DNA of 64,000 bases from Rhodospira trueperi (GCF_900101965.1 NZ_FNAP01000007.1:168517-232516); one strand, 5' to 3'; numbered from the stretch's first letter, positions 26,280-35,981 are shown. Made by a program: numbers and translations. The notes: generated by a model from the letters alone, not told the origin.

Positions 26280-26631
26280 AATATAGGTGACTTCGTGGCA
26301 GCCATGCGAAAAGCGCATGCCTGAGGACAGGGGGTGACGGGCCGGCTCTTATCGCAGGGCAATCGGAGGAACGACACCTGTGGGAGGGGTGGCAATCAAA
26401 AGGCGTTCCATGCCGAACAGAGCGCGCAATTCGTCGTCGCGGGAACGAAGTGACGAAACGATCCGGGGCGCTGATCCATCGTCTCCGTCCGCCCTCAAAC
26501 CGCCCGGGCTTCCCGCTGGAGGGAACTTCGGGGCAACGGCTCTCCACCCACCGAATAAGCCTTTGCGTTTTACGACGCGCCATTCCATCAATGGCCGCCA
26601 TCGGCCTTTCAACTGGGGAGCCTTGCGCGCT
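26280..26631. other. Intergenic stretch upstream of the UDP-sugar dehydrogenase
   Basis: The reading frame of the dehydrogenase stays open across this 350-bp stretch, but the translation has no family features, so it is treated as non-coding leader. It contains an imperfect inverted repeat (TTCGTCGTCGCGGGAACGAA with GTGACGAA) that may be a decayed dispersed repeat. Confidence 0.4.
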
Positions 26632-27915
26632 GTGTCCTCTCGACTCGTCTCCGTCATCGGTTTGGGCTATGTGGGGTTGCCGGTCGCGGTCACCTTTGGG
26701 CGGGTTGGTCCCGTCGTGGCCTTCGATATTGATCAGCGTCGGATCGAGGACCTGCGGGGCGGCATGGACCGTACCGGAGAGGTGACGCCGGATGAACTTG
26801 CGGCGGCGGACCTGCGCCTCACCAGCGATCCGCAGGATCTCGCTGCGGCCAACGTGCACATTGTCACCGTGCCGACGCCGGTCACAGAAGGACATTTGCC
26901 CGATCTCGGTCCTCTGCTCGCGGCTTCCCGCACTGTCGGGCGGGTGCTGAAGCCCGGCGACATCGTGGTTTATGAAAGCACCGTCTATCCGGGCGCGACC
27001 GAAGAGGTCTGCGTGCCGGTGCTGGAGGCGGAAAGCGGCTTGGCATTCGGGCCCGACTTCCAGGTCGGCTACGGCCCCGAGCGCATCAATCCCGGCGACC
27101 CCACGCGCCGCTTTTCGAATATCTGCAAGGTTGTTTCCGGCTCCGATCCGGCAACGCTGGAGACGCTGGCACGCCTTTATGAAAGCGTCGTGACCGCGGG
27201 CGTGTATCGAGCCCCATCCATCAAGGTGGCCGAGGCAGCCAAAGTGATCGAGAATACGCAGCGCGACCTGAACATCGCGCTCATGAACGAACTGTCTCTG
27301 ATCTTTCAATTGCTGGGGATCGACACACTGGACGTGCTGGAGGCGGCGGGCACGAAGTGGAACTTTCTGCCGTTCCGGCCCGGCTTGGTGGGCGGCCACT
27401 GCATTGGCGTCGATCCCTATTACCTGACCCACCGGGCGCAGCTGGCCGGCTATCACCCCGAGGTGATTCTGGCCGGGCGGCGCATCAACGATGCCATGGG
27501 CGCGCACGTGGCGCGAGAGGTGTTGCGCCACCTGCTGCGCAGGCAAGCCGGCGGCGGACTCCCGACGGTGACCGTCCTGGGACTGACGTTCAAGGAAGAC
27601 GTGCCTGACATCCGGAACACGCGGGTGATCGACATTGTGTCCGAGCTGGAAGGGTTCGGCATTCGGGTGCAGATCCATGATCCGCTCGCCGATGCAGCCG
27701 AGGTGGCGGCGGAATACGGCCAGAGCCTGACCGCGCCAGAGGCCTTGGCGCCAGCCGGTGCCGTCGTGCTGGCGGTCGGTCACCGCGCCTTCCGGGACGG
27801 CGGCTGGCCGCTGATCCAGTCCCTGTTGATCGAGGGCCGGGGCATGGTGGCGGATATCAAGGGTCTGCTCGACCGGGAAGCCTGTCCGGAGGGCGTTACG
27901 CTCTGGCGGCTCTAG
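26632..27915 (+). CDS. UDP-N-acetylhexosamine 6-dehydrogenase (TviB/WbpA family)
   Basis: A 427-residue UDP-glucose/GDP-mannose dehydrogenase superfamily enzyme. The Rossmann start is VSVIGLGYVGLPVAVTFG, followed by the VPTPV segment (about 75-80), YESTVYPGATEEVC, the substrate Lys region VAEAAKVIENTQRDLNIAL and the catalytic Cys loop LVGGHCIGVDPYYLT (Cys about 262). The C-terminal domain has GLTFKEDVPDIRNTR. The NIALMNE and GGHCIGVDPYYL variants are typical of the TviB/WbpA branch, which makes UDP-HexNAcA for surface polysaccharides. It starts at GTG with GGGGAG 11 bases upstream. No other polysaccharide gene is adjacent. Confidence 0.88.
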   Translation: MSSRLVSVIGLGYVGLPVAVTFGRVGPVVAFDIDQRRIEDLRGGMDRTGEVTPDELAAADLRLTSDPQDLAAANVHIVTVPTPVTEGHLPDLGPLLAASRTVGRVLKPGDIVVYESTVYPGATEEVCVPVLEAESGLAFGPDFQVGYGPERINPGDPTRRFSNICKVVSGSDPATLETLARLYESVVTAGVYRAPSIKVAEAAKVIENTQRDLNIALMNELSLIFQLLGIDTLDVLEAAGTKWNFLPFRPGLVGGHCIGVDPYYLTHRAQLAGYHPEVILAGRRINDAMGAHVAREVLRHLLRRQAGGGLPTVTVLGLTFKEDVPDIRNTRVIDIVSELEGFGIRVQIHDPLADAAEVAAEYGQSLTAPEALAPAGAVVLAVGHRAFRDGGWPLIQSLLIEGRGMVADIKGLLDREACPEGVTLWRL

Positions 27916-27918
27916 GGC

Positions 27919-27945
27919 GCGTTGCGTTGCGTTGCGTTGCGTTCC
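27919..27945. repeat. Pentanucleotide tandem repeat (GTTGC)
   Basis: Just after the dehydrogenase stop there are four GTTGC units followed by decayed units (GTTCC, GTTTC). This is a short simple-sequence tract that could vary in length. Confidence 0.7.
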
Positions 27946-28047
27946 GTTTCGTTTGCCCAACGTGCCCAGGCCCTTGGTCGTGTTGCGCGACTCGTCGTTG
28001 CGATCCGTTTCGGATCGCTCTGGATTTGCTCTAGCAGGCTGCGAAAC

Positions 28048-28065
28048 GGCGCCCTGAGGGGCGCC
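28048..28065. terminator. Hairpin downstream of the dehydrogenase gene
   Basis: GGCGCCC / GGGCGCC with a TGAG loop, a perfect 7-bp stem about 130 bp after the dehydrogenase stop. It has no T-run, so it is a possible but not typical terminator. The 455-bp gap (27916-28370) holds no gene. A T7 run on the minus strand near 28340 could end the ABC operon. Confidence 0.35.
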
Positions 28066-28093
28066 TCGGCGAGACGTAAGTCTTTCAAAGAAC

Positions 28094-28152
28094 TGGTGTT
28101 CCCGGCAGGACTTGAGTTCGCACCCCACTGATTAGAAATTCCTTGCACCGCC
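28094..28152 (-). pseudogene. Decayed 3' half of a tRNA-Arg (UCU) gene
   Basis: On the minus strand the sequence runs TTTCTAATC (an anticodon loop reading UCU) through an eroded variable/T arm to TCCTGCCGGGAACACCA. From memory of proteobacterial tRNA-Arg(UCU) genes it aligns without gaps over about 47 bases ending in CCA, with about three quarters identity. The T-stem no longer pairs and the 5' half is lost. Such fragments are typical footprints of integrated elements. It lies at the edge of the iron-uptake locus. Confidence 0.45.
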
Positions 28153-28370
28153 ATAGCGGAAGGTCTCGCATCGTCACACTAGAATGACATTGTTTGCTTT
28201 CATTTCATTGCCTCATCGCGCTCCGTCCGGTATCGTTATGACATGCGAAAATGATGCGTATCCCGTCGCCTGTTCCCCAGCTGTAATCCAGAAAAGCCGG
28301 TGAGGAGCTGATGGGACAGATCCTCACAGAGAGGTCCGTGAAGGCAAAAAAAGCCAGTGGCCGCGCGGGA

Positions 28371-30155
28371 TCAGCGCCCCGGCCGACCGGCGTGCCAGCC
28401 CTTGGCGCGCTGCTGGGCGGCCCACAGGGCCGCATACCGGCCACCGGCGGCCAGAAGGCTCCGGTGGTCGCCGTGCTCTGATACCCGCCCATCGTCGAAC
28501 ACCAGGATACGGTCGGCTCCGACGATGGTAGACAGGCGGTGGGCGATCACGATGACCGTGCGGTCGCGCACCAGCGCGTCGATGGCCATCTGCACCGCGC
28601 GTTCGCTCTCCGTGTCCAGGGCCGCGGTCGGTTCGTCCAGAATCACGATGGGCGCGTCCTTCAGGATGGCGCGGGCGATGCTGATGCGCTGGCGTTCCCC
28701 GCCCGACAGGCTGCCGCCGATGTCGCCGACCCGGGTGTGGTACCCCTCGGGCAGGCGGGTGATGAAGTCATGGCAGTTCGCCGCCCGCGCCGCCGCCTGA
28801 ACCGACGCGTCGTCGGCGTCCGGGCGGCCCATGCGGATGTTCTCCAGGATGGTGTCGTCGAACAGATAGACGTCCTGGAACACCACCGATAGGCAGGCCA
28901 TCAACGCGTCCGGCGTCAGCGCGCGAACATCGGTGCCGCCGATGCGCACCACCCCGGCCTCGGGATCGGCATAGCGCATGATGAGGCGCGTCACCGTGCT
29001 CTTGCCCGACCCCGACGGACCGACGAGGGCGGTCATCGTGCGCGCGGGCAGGTGGAACGAGACCGCGTCCAGGGCCGGCGTGTCTTCGCCCGCATAGGAA
29101 AAGCGCACATCCTCGAACGTCACGTCGTGGTCCGCAGGGGGGGCGGCGGTCCCGGTCACCGGCAACGGCTGGGCGGCCAGCAGCCCATCCATGCGCTGAA
29201 GGGCCGTTTCCATCAGGTCGAACACCTTGGTCAGTTCCGAGAACAGCGCCAGGGGTTCGCTGAAGCGCAACACGATAACCAGCAGGGCCGCGAAGGCGGC
29301 CACCGACAGGGTGCCTTGGGTCACCCAGGTGACCCCCAGGGCCAGCACCGCCAGCAGGCCCAGTTCCACCAGCCCGGCCATCAGCAGCGTCGGGACTAGG
29401 GAGGCCATCATGGCCTTTTCCTGAACCACCCGCAGATGGGCCAGCGAGGCCTGAAGCCGCTTCGCCCGAGCGCCGGTCTGACCCAAGGTGCGCAGCACGG
29501 CCAGGCCCTGGGCGTACTCCACGATGTCCGATTCCGTGCCGGCATGGGCCTCGGCCACGTCGCGGCGCTCCATGACGGAGGCCCGCCGCTGCCAACGGTA
29601 GATGGGCACCGCCAAGGGGAAGATCAGCGCCATGGCCACGGCCATGCGCGCATCCACGAACGCCGTGACCACGATCGCCACCAGCGGGACGACCACGATG
29701 CGGATCATCGCCTGCGACAGCGTGCCCATGGGAGCCACGGCCTCGTCGATGCTGCCGCCCAGGACGCCGCTCAGGTCCCCTGTTCGCCAGCGTGCGAGGT
29801 CCTGCATGGGGATCCGGCGCAGTTGCCGACCCAGGCGGAGCCGCAGATCATGCGTCACGTCGGCGATCGCGCCCCCGTATTCGAACGCATGCCCCCGCCA
29901 GCACAGGACCAGATCTGCGATCATGGCCACGGCCATCACCCCCAGCCAGAGCGCGGCGGCGGTCAGATCGACCGGATCGGCCAGCAGCGCCGACAGGAGG
30001 GGGAAGAAGGTCGCGAAGGCCAACCCCTGGGCCACGGCCCCCAGAGTGAAGAACACCAGCATGCGGCGGATCAGGGGCGCCTCGGCGCCGCCGGCCATCA
30101 GCATGCGGCGATAGGTGTCGCGGAAGGCGGGAACGGTGCGGGCGGATGCGGTCAT
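28371..30155 (-). CDS. Exporter-fold ABC transporter, siderophore import type (IrtB/YbtQ-like), subunit 2
   Basis: A 594-residue fused membrane/ATPase half-transporter. Six helices fill residues about 25-310. The ATPase follows, with Walker A GPSGSGKST, signature LSGGERQR, Walker B IVILDEPTAALD and H-loop IAHRLST. Genes of this kind in pairs beside TonB-dependent receptors are the IrtAB/YbtPQ group, which import ferric siderophores despite their exporter fold. It overlaps subunit 1 by four bases and is last of the operon receptor-DUF4198-methyltransferase-ABC-ABC. The import direction is inferred from context. Confidence 0.85.
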   Translation of the reverse strand: MTASARTVPAFRDTYRRMLMAGGAEAPLIRRMLVFFTLGAVAQGLAFATFFPLLSALLADPVDLTAAALWLGVMAVAMIADLVLCWRGHAFEYGGAIADVTHDLRLRLGRQLRRIPMQDLARWRTGDLSGVLGGSIDEAVAPMGTLSQAMIRIVVVPLVAIVVTAFVDARMAVAMALIFPLAVPIYRWQRRASVMERRDVAEAHAGTESDIVEYAQGLAVLRTLGQTGARAKRLQASLAHLRVVQEKAMMASLVPTLLMAGLVELGLLAVLALGVTWVTQGTLSVAAFAALLVIVLRFSEPLALFSELTKVFDLMETALQRMDGLLAAQPLPVTGTAAPPADHDVTFEDVRFSYAGEDTPALDAVSFHLPARTMTALVGPSGSGKSTVTRLIMRYADPEAGVVRIGGTDVRALTPDALMACLSVVFQDVYLFDDTILENIRMGRPDADDASVQAAARAANCHDFITRLPEGYHTRVGDIGGSLSGGERQRISIARAILKDAPIVILDEPTAALDTESERAVQMAIDALVRDRTVIVIAHRLSTIVGADRILVFDDGRVSEHGDHRSLLAAGGRYAALWAAQQRAKGWHAGRPGR

Positions 30156-32008
30156 TGGGAGGCTCCCGGACCATCGCCGCGCAGGGCCCAACCCTGGGCG
30201 GCTTCATGTAGGTGCCACAAGCGGGTATACAGCCCGTCCGCCGCGACCAATTCGCCATGGGTGCCGCACTCGGACACCCGTCCGCGATCCAACACCACGA
30301 TCTGGTCGGCGTCGCGGATGGTGGCCAGGCGGTGGGCGATCACGATCACGGTGCGGCCTTTCATCAGGCTGGCCAGAGCCTCGACGATCAGGGCCTCGTT
30401 TTCCGGATCGGCAAAGGCCGTGGCCTCGTCCAGCATCAGGATCGGGGCGTTCCGCAGCACCGCCCGGGCAATGGTGATGCGTTGGCGCTGGCCGCCGGAC
30501 AGGCGGGCGCCCCGATCCCCGGCCACGGTCTCGTATCCCTGGGGCAGGGCGGCGATGAAGTCGTGCGCCTGGGCGACGCGGGCGGCTGCCTCGACCTCCT
30601 CCCGGGTCGCTTCGGGGCGCGCCAGCAGGATGTTGTTGGCGATGGTGTCGCGGAACAGAAAAGTGTCCTGAAACACGAACGACACGTGACGGGTCAGGGC
30701 CTCCGCCGCGCAATCGCGGACGTCCACGCCGCCGATGCGCACCGCCCCGCCGCTCACATCCCAGAATCGCGGGATCAGGCGGGCGACCGTGCTCTTCCCC
30801 GCGCCCGAGGGCCCCACCAGCGCGGTGACGGTACCGGGCGGCACGGTGAAGCTCAGGTCCTCCAGAACGGCGACGTCGCGGCCGGGATACTGGAAGCTCA
30901 CGCCATCGAAAGTGACGGAGGTGTCCGCCGGTTCCGTCGGGCGCGCGGGAACCGGCAGCGGGGGGACGGCGAGAATCTCCTGCACGCGCAGGGCGCCGGC
31001 CCGCGCCTTGTGCAGGAACTCGTTCATCCACATCAGCGGCATCAGCGCGTCGGCGACCCCGGTGCTGAGCATGAGCACGGCCACCAGCGCCGGAAAGGAT
31101 ACCAGGTCGTTCGCATACAGGATGGCGCCAACGGTCGAGACCACCAGCAGCGTGGGCACCGGGCTCAGCACGGCCAGGGTGATGCGCCCGGCGGTGCCGG
31201 TGGCCAGCACCCAGTGCCGGAACACGTCGCGGAAGGTTTCCAGAGCGGTGTGATAGCGGCGGAAGGACGTCCCGCCGCCGTCGAACAGCCGCACCACGGC
31301 CATGGCCTGCACGAACTCGATCACGGCGGCCTGGATGGCCTCGCGCGCCTGATCGTACCGCTGGCGCAGGGCGGCATAATCGCGCATGGCCAGTCGCATG
31401 GCGGTCATGCCGACCGCAAACACGCCGAGCGCCACCAGCGCCAATCGCCAGTCGATCAGAAACAGAAGCAGCAGGGTCATCACCGGCGCGGTGATGTTCC
31501 GCCCGATGATGGGGGTGGAATCGGCCACGAAGGCGTGCAGGTTGCGCACGTCGTCCTGCATGGCCTTGGTCAGCGCGCCGGTCCCCATATGGGTCACATA
31601 CCCCAGCGGCACCCGCGCGAGGTGGTCGGCCAGATCGGTGCGCAGGGCCTGCTCCAGCCGGAACGCGGCGAGATGGGAGATCGTGAAGGCCCCCGTGCGG
31701 AGGACCAGACTGGCGACGATCAGGCCGACCGCCAGCCCGCCGAAGGCCCAGGCGCCCCAATCGCCCACCAACGGCAGGGTCACGGTGCCGCCCTGGATGG
31801 CGTCAAGAACGCCCGCCAGGGCGGCCACGGCGCTGATCGCACAGGCCATGCCGACCCCGGCCAAGGCCATGGCCAGCCAGATCGCGCCGCGCACCGGGCC
31901 GATGATGCCCCACAGGCCGCCCCGCGCCATGCTGGAGGCCGCCGGGTCCTGCGCCGCAGCGACCGCCGGGCGGTCGGGTTCAACCATCACCCCACCCGCA
32001 TCCATCAT
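30152..32008 (-). CDS. Exporter-fold ABC transporter, siderophore import type (IrtA/YbtP-like), subunit 1
   Basis: A 618-residue half-transporter: membrane domain about 35-330, then an ATPase with Walker A GPSGAGKST, signature LSGGQRQR and Walker B ILMLDEATAFADPEN. The AFAD D-loop in place of ALD is shared with the other pair's equivalent subunit (54639-56369) and is common in YbtP/IrtA-type proteins. Start at the first of two tandem ATGs, behind a strong AGGGAGG. The ATG overlaps the methyltransferase stop and the stop overlaps the partner's start, so the heterodimer should be made in equal amounts. Confidence 0.85.
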   Translation of the reverse strand: MMDAGGVMVEPDRPAVAAAQDPAASSMARGGLWGIIGPVRGAIWLAMALAGVGMACAISAVAALAGVLDAIQGGTVTLPLVGDWGAWAFGGLAVGLIVASLVLRTGAFTISHLAAFRLEQALRTDLADHLARVPLGYVTHMGTGALTKAMQDDVRNLHAFVADSTPIIGRNITAPVMTLLLLFLIDWRLALVALGVFAVGMTAMRLAMRDYAALRQRYDQAREAIQAAVIEFVQAMAVVRLFDGGGTSFRRYHTALETFRDVFRHWVLATGTAGRITLAVLSPVPTLLVVSTVGAILYANDLVSFPALVAVLMLSTGVADALMPLMWMNEFLHKARAGALRVQEILAVPPLPVPARPTEPADTSVTFDGVSFQYPGRDVAVLEDLSFTVPPGTVTALVGPSGAGKSTVARLIPRFWDVSGGAVRIGGVDVRDCAAEALTRHVSFVFQDTFLFRDTIANNILLARPEATREEVEAAARVAQAHDFIAALPQGYETVAGDRGARLSGGQRQRITIARAVLRNAPILMLDEATAFADPENEALIVEALASLMKGRTVIVIAHRLATIRDADQIVVLDRGRVSECGTHGELVAADGLYTRLWHLHEAAQGWALRGDGPGASQ

Positions 32009-32847
32009 GAGGCCTCCCTGTCCAAACCGAACCGGACACGCGTGCAGCCCGGAACCTTGTCGCGAAGACCGGGAAGACGGGTCACGATGCCGAACACAAC
32101 CCGGGGAAGCCCGCGCGGCAGCCCGAACGACAACCGCCGGACGTCCGCCAAGTCCGGGACCCAGGCGCGCAGCGTGGGCGCGACCTCGTCAAGGTCGATG
32201 CCCCACGGCATGGCCGGAGACTGGTAATGGGGTGTTTTCCGATATCCCCGCAGGGTCTTGCGGGCAAACCATCGCGGGATGTGATCGAACGCCAGCCAGG
32301 CCCCCGGGAACCGCTGCGCCAGATCGCGGAACAGGTCCGCGACCTCATCCGGCTCAAAGTACATCAGCAGGCCCTGGGCGGTCAGATACACCGGGCGGCC
32401 CCGGGGCACGGCGTCGAACCAGCGGCGATCCATGACGCTCACCGGGACGTGCAGGTGCCGCTCATCCGGTGCGATGAAGCGCTCCCGCACCGCCATGGCG
32501 GCCGGGACATCGACCGCGATCCAAAGCGCGTCCTGTCCCTCCACCCGGAACCGCTGGGTTTCCAACCCTTCGCCCAGGTTGACGATCACACCGTCCGGAT
32601 GATCGGCCAGGAAGGCCCTTAACTCCGCGTCGAACAGGGCCGAACGCACCGCGTGCGACGGTTCGGCCCGGCCGAAGGAGCGGCCGAAGTCGTAAGCAAT
32701 GCGGCGGTAGATATCGATCGCGGTCTCGTCCCGCAGAACCCCGTCCGGGCGTTCCGCTTCCGAGGCCCGGTTATGCAGGGTCCACAACATCGTCTCCGGC
32801 ACATCCGCCAGGGCAACCTGTTCCTTGTCCAAGAGGGGGCGATCCAT
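32005..32847 (-). CDS. SAM-dependent methyltransferase of the LCMT/PPM1-TcmP family
   Basis: A 280-residue class I methyltransferase. The SAM-binding region is VIVNLGEGLETQRFRV (the LGxGLDTRxxR motif of the leucine-carboxyl/polyketide O-methyltransferase family), followed by IAVDVPAAMAVRERF and YLTAQGLLMYFEPDEVADL. AAGGGA precedes the ATG. It is placed inside a Fur-boxed receptor/ABC operon and its stop overlaps the ABC start. A role in altering an imported siderophore, or in cutting its metal affinity after uptake, is a guess; two other methyltransferase genes in this locus accompany siderophore permeases. Confidence 0.8.
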   Translation of the reverse strand: MDRPLLDKEQVALADVPETMLWTLHNRASEAERPDGVLRDETAIDIYRRIAYDFGRSFGRAEPSHAVRSALFDAELRAFLADHPDGVIVNLGEGLETQRFRVEGQDALWIAVDVPAAMAVRERFIAPDERHLHVPVSVMDRRWFDAVPRGRPVYLTAQGLLMYFEPDEVADLFRDLAQRFPGAWLAFDHIPRWFARKTLRGYRKTPHYQSPAMPWGIDLDEVAPTLRAWVPDLADVRRLSFGLPRGLPRVVFGIVTRLPGLRDKVPGCTRVRFGLDREAS

Positions 32848-33043
32848 TGCTGTGGTCCCTTGCTCCGTCCAGCCTCGGACGGAGTGACCTCGGCACGGCT
32901 TGGCCATTGGGCCAGCGTCCAGGCTCGGCCATCCCTTGATGCGAATGCCAACCAGTCGCAGATCAATACCGGAGTGCGCCCATGGTTTCCAGGGTTTTTC
33001 TGACGTAACAGGCGCGACTGCACTCGTCCGAACGATCCCGGTC

Positions 33044-33940
33044 CTAATGTACGGTGAAGGTCAGGGTCGCGCCGTGGTAGACCTGATCGGCCTTGCCGGC
33101 CAGATCGGCCAGGGGGCCGTCCGGGGTCACGTCTTCCTTGTGGTTGACCATGATGACCCATTGTCCGGCGCTCTGAACCCGAAACTGTGCGCGCCCGTCC
33201 TTGATATAGGAGAACAGGGCGAACCCGTCGCTCTGGCCGAACCCGGTGCCCTGGGCGGTGATGTAATCCAGGCTCTGCGCGGTGGCGTTCAGCGGTTCGC
33301 CGTGGAACAGCACGTCCACCTCGACCAGATCGCCGACGTGCAGGTCGCTCAGGTCGGTGTGCGGGAGGATCTCCAGGTCGTGGCCCAAGGGGACCGGCTC
33401 TGCCCACGCGCCAAGGGTCACGACGGATTTGGCGAACGCCTGATACTTCACCGACATCAACACCGTCTGGGCATCCTCCACCGCGTCGCGCGGGGTTAGC
33501 GCCAGACGGGTGCGTCCCTGGGTGTCGATGTACTGGGTGTAGAAATTCGGTTGGGAAACCGCTTCGAGCTGATAGACGCCGGGTGCGCTGCCTCTGGCGA
33601 AGGCCAGCTTGTGGGTGCCCAGATCGGCGGCAAACACGGTGACATCGGTCGTCTCGGCGACGGACGCCGGGGCCTCGGTCGAGGGCGGGTCCAGGGCGGT
33701 GCGGTCCCCGGCGGGATCCACCAGCGCGAAGCGGTCGATGACGACCCGTCCGCTCGGGCTGTTCAGGATGTCGTCCACTGGCAGGCCGTGGCCCCATCCC
33801 AGGGACACGATGGCATGGGGCGGCTGATGAACGTGCGACTCGTGCGCGTTGATCCACAGGGAGTGCGCGCTGGCCGACGCGGGCACCGCCACCGAAGCGG
33901 CCAACGCCAGCAGGCACAGACGGGTTGGACGGGATGGCAT
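33044..33940 (-). CDS. DUF4198 periplasmic protein, probable metal-uptake accessory
   Basis: A 298-residue protein with a signal peptide (about 1-26, ending ASASA). The mature protein starts HSLWINAHESHVHQPPH, histidine-rich as in DUF4198, which includes NikK-like nickel-uptake proteins. The remainder is beta-rich, ending NHKEDVTPDGPLADLAGKADQVYHGATLTFTVH. Of the possible ATGs, the third in frame has AGGA at good spacing. It sits 19 bp after the TonB receptor in the same operon, so it may take metal or metal complex from the receptor in the periplasm. Confidence 0.75.
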   Translation of the reverse strand: MPSRPTRLCLLALAASVAVPASASAHSLWINAHESHVHQPPHAIVSLGWGHGLPVDDILNSPSGRVVIDRFALVDPAGDRTALDPPSTEAPASVAETTDVTVFAADLGTHKLAFARGSAPGVYQLEAVSQPNFYTQYIDTQGRTRLALTPRDAVEDAQTVLMSVKYQAFAKSVVTLGAWAEPVPLGHDLEILPHTDLSDLHVGDLVEVDVLFHGEPLNATAQSLDYITAQGTGFGQSDGFALFSYIKDGRAQFRVQSAGQWVIMVNHKEDVTPDGPLADLAGKADQVYHGATLTFTVH

Positions 33941-33959
33941 GTCCATTGTCCTTTCGGGT

Positions 33960-35981
33960 TTAGAACCGGGCATTCAGATGCAGGCCGAACTCGCGCGGGG
34001 CGCCAAGCTGAGCGCCCACATAGCTGTTGGCATAGACTTGATAGATCTCATCGGTCAGGTTGCGACCGTAGACACCGACGGTGACCCCGAAATCGGTCTC
34101 GTAGTCCAGCGAGGCGTCGAGGGTCGTGTACGACCCCTGGCGGAGGGTGTTGTCCTGGTCGAAATAGTGCTCGCCAACGTGGCGAATGGTCGCGGTGGGC
34201 TGCCACTGGCCGCGATCGCCGAAATGGCCCAACCACGAGGCGCGCACACTGTAGACGGGGGCGTAGGGGACGTCGTTGTCCTCGTAGGGGCCACTCACGA
34301 AGCGGCTGCGGTTCACCATGCCGCCGACCGAGAATTCCTGGTCGTCGAACAGCACGATCCCGGCGCTCAGTTCCGCGCCCAGGCTGCGCGCGTCGCCCAT
34401 GTTGGTCAGGGTTTCCAGGCCGGCCGGCCCGGAATAGCCCTGCACGTCGTAGCTTTCGATGTCGTACAGCGTGACCTCGGCCCGCAGGGATCCGTCCTGT
34501 GAGCGGTACTTCCAACCGCCTTCGAAGCTGAGGGCGGTTTCGGAGTCATAGCTGGCCGTATCCAGGGCGGTGGTGCCGGCCTTGTTGAACCCGCCCGGCT
34601 TGTAACCCCGGCCGACACTGGCCCAGATCCGGTGTTCCTCGGTCGGCAGATAGGCGATGCCCGCGTGGGGGGTGATGGCCCAGAACGTAGCGTCGTTCTC
34701 GTAATCGACGTCGGCGCCGGTGGCGTCGGGAATGGACATCAGGGAGTCGGCCTTTTCCCAGGCCACGCGTCCGCCCGCGCTCAGTTCCCAGTGGGGCGAC
34801 AGGCGATAAGTGCCGTCCGTGAACACCGCATGGGTCACCATGTGGTTGTCGGATAGCGGCCCGCCCATGGTGCCAATGCCGGTGCCGTAATCCACGTCCT
34901 CGTATTTGAAGTGCTGCCGCTGGCCGCTGTAGCCGAACAGGATGGACAGGTCCTCGCCCTCGTACGCGGCGCGCAATTCGCCGTACAGACTGTCCTGGAA
35001 TTCCTCGGTATCGATGCCGAAGGTGCCGAAGGTGCGCTCCAGATTCATGCGCTGGTAGGCGATGAGCCCAGTAACCGACCATGTGTCCGAAAGGTCGTAG
35101 GTGGCGTCCAGGCTGACGTCGTCGATGCGGCGATCCAGGTGCGGGGTTTCGACGATCGGGTTGACCCGGTCGCGCGACAGATTGTCGAGAGGAACGTAGT
35201 ACTCCTCCTCCGACCGGAAGCGGTCGGTGCCGATCTTCAGGCGCGCTTCCAGCGGCAGGTCGTCGGGCAGGAAATGCAGCGAAATCCGCCCGCTGGTGGT
35301 GCGGCTTTCGTCCACGTTGTCGCGGCCGTTGGCCGGATCGTCCAGGGAGCCGCCCTCCATCGTATCGGTGGCCATGCCCTGGATGGCCCACCCCGACCAG
35401 AGGCCGCTGCTGGCGCCGCCGGAGACACGGTGGCCCCGGCTGAACACCTGAAGGTCGGTCCAGGCTTCCGGGTCCGCGCCGGGCAGGGCGCTTTCCACGT
35501 TGATCACCCCGCCCAGGGCACCACGCCCGTACACCGCGCCCTGCGGCCCCTTCACCAGTTCGACCCGGTCGAGGTTCTGCATGGCCTGTGCGTAGGCATG
35601 CGGCAACTGCGGTACGCCGTCCACGTTCAGGCCCACGGCGGGGCCGTAGAAATCCCCGGACGACAGGCCGCGCAGGGTGAAGTTGTTGTAGACGCGCGAG
35701 CTGCGGCCCATGGACTGCAATTCGGGGAACACCTCGTCCAGGGTGTCGGTGGTGGTCACGCCCTCCCGCGCCAGATCCTCGCCCGTCATGGCGCTGACGC
35801 TGCCGGTGACGTCGAAGTCCGTCTGTTCGCGCTTGTTGGCCGTTACCGTCAGCGGTTCGAGCGTGATCACGGAGCCGGGCGGGGGCGTCGCTGGCGCGGG
35901 CGCGTCGGCCTCCTGAGCCAAGGCCGGGATTGCCGAGGTCGCCAGCAGCAAAGCGCCGCCGATGCGAAGGGATGCGTGCAT
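33960..35981 (-). CDS. TonB-dependent receptor 1
   Basis: A 673-residue outer-membrane receptor. A signal peptide (1-22) is followed by the TonB-box-like ITLEPLTVTAN, the plug domain (about 40-160, with VYNNFTLRGL, VGLNVDGVPQ and VELVKGPQGAVYGRGALGGVINV) and a 22-strand barrel ending in REFGLHLNARF with a terminal Phe. The plug type is that of siderophore-like receptors of the FecA/FyuA class in style. AGGAG lies 7 bases before the ATG; the open frame reaching farther upstream is not coding. First gene of the operon with DUF4198, methyltransferase and the ABC pair, behind a Fur-type box. Confidence 0.92.
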   Translation of the reverse strand: MHASLRIGGALLLATSAIPALAQEADAPAPATPPPGSVITLEPLTVTANKREQTDFDVTGSVSAMTGEDLAREGVTTTDTLDEVFPELQSMGRSSRVYNNFTLRGLSSGDFYGPAVGLNVDGVPQLPHAYAQAMQNLDRVELVKGPQGAVYGRGALGGVINVESALPGADPEAWTDLQVFSRGHRVSGGASSGLWSGWAIQGMATDTMEGGSLDDPANGRDNVDESRTTSGRISLHFLPDDLPLEARLKIGTDRFRSEEEYYVPLDNLSRDRVNPIVETPHLDRRIDDVSLDATYDLSDTWSVTGLIAYQRMNLERTFGTFGIDTEEFQDSLYGELRAAYEGEDLSILFGYSGQRQHFKYEDVDYGTGIGTMGGPLSDNHMVTHAVFTDGTYRLSPHWELSAGGRVAWEKADSLMSIPDATGADVDYENDATFWAITPHAGIAYLPTEEHRIWASVGRGYKPGGFNKAGTTALDTASYDSETALSFEGGWKYRSQDGSLRAEVTLYDIESYDVQGYSGPAGLETLTNMGDARSLGAELSAGIVLFDDQEFSVGGMVNRSRFVSGPYEDNDVPYAPVYSVRASWLGHFGDRGQWQPTATIRHVGEHYFDQDNTLRQGSYTTLDASLDYETDFGVTVGVYGRNLTDEIYQVYANSYVGAQLGAPREFGLHLNARF

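Noticed and set aside
26380..26631. N-terminal extension of the UDP-sugar dehydrogenase
   Set aside because: The family starts directly at the Rossmann strand; the extra 84 codons have no similarity and a GTG with ribosome-binding site lies at the expected place.
28241..28260. Fur-like sequence ATGCGAAAATGATGCG
   Set aside because: The second arm is not inverted and no gene starts nearby in a suitable direction.
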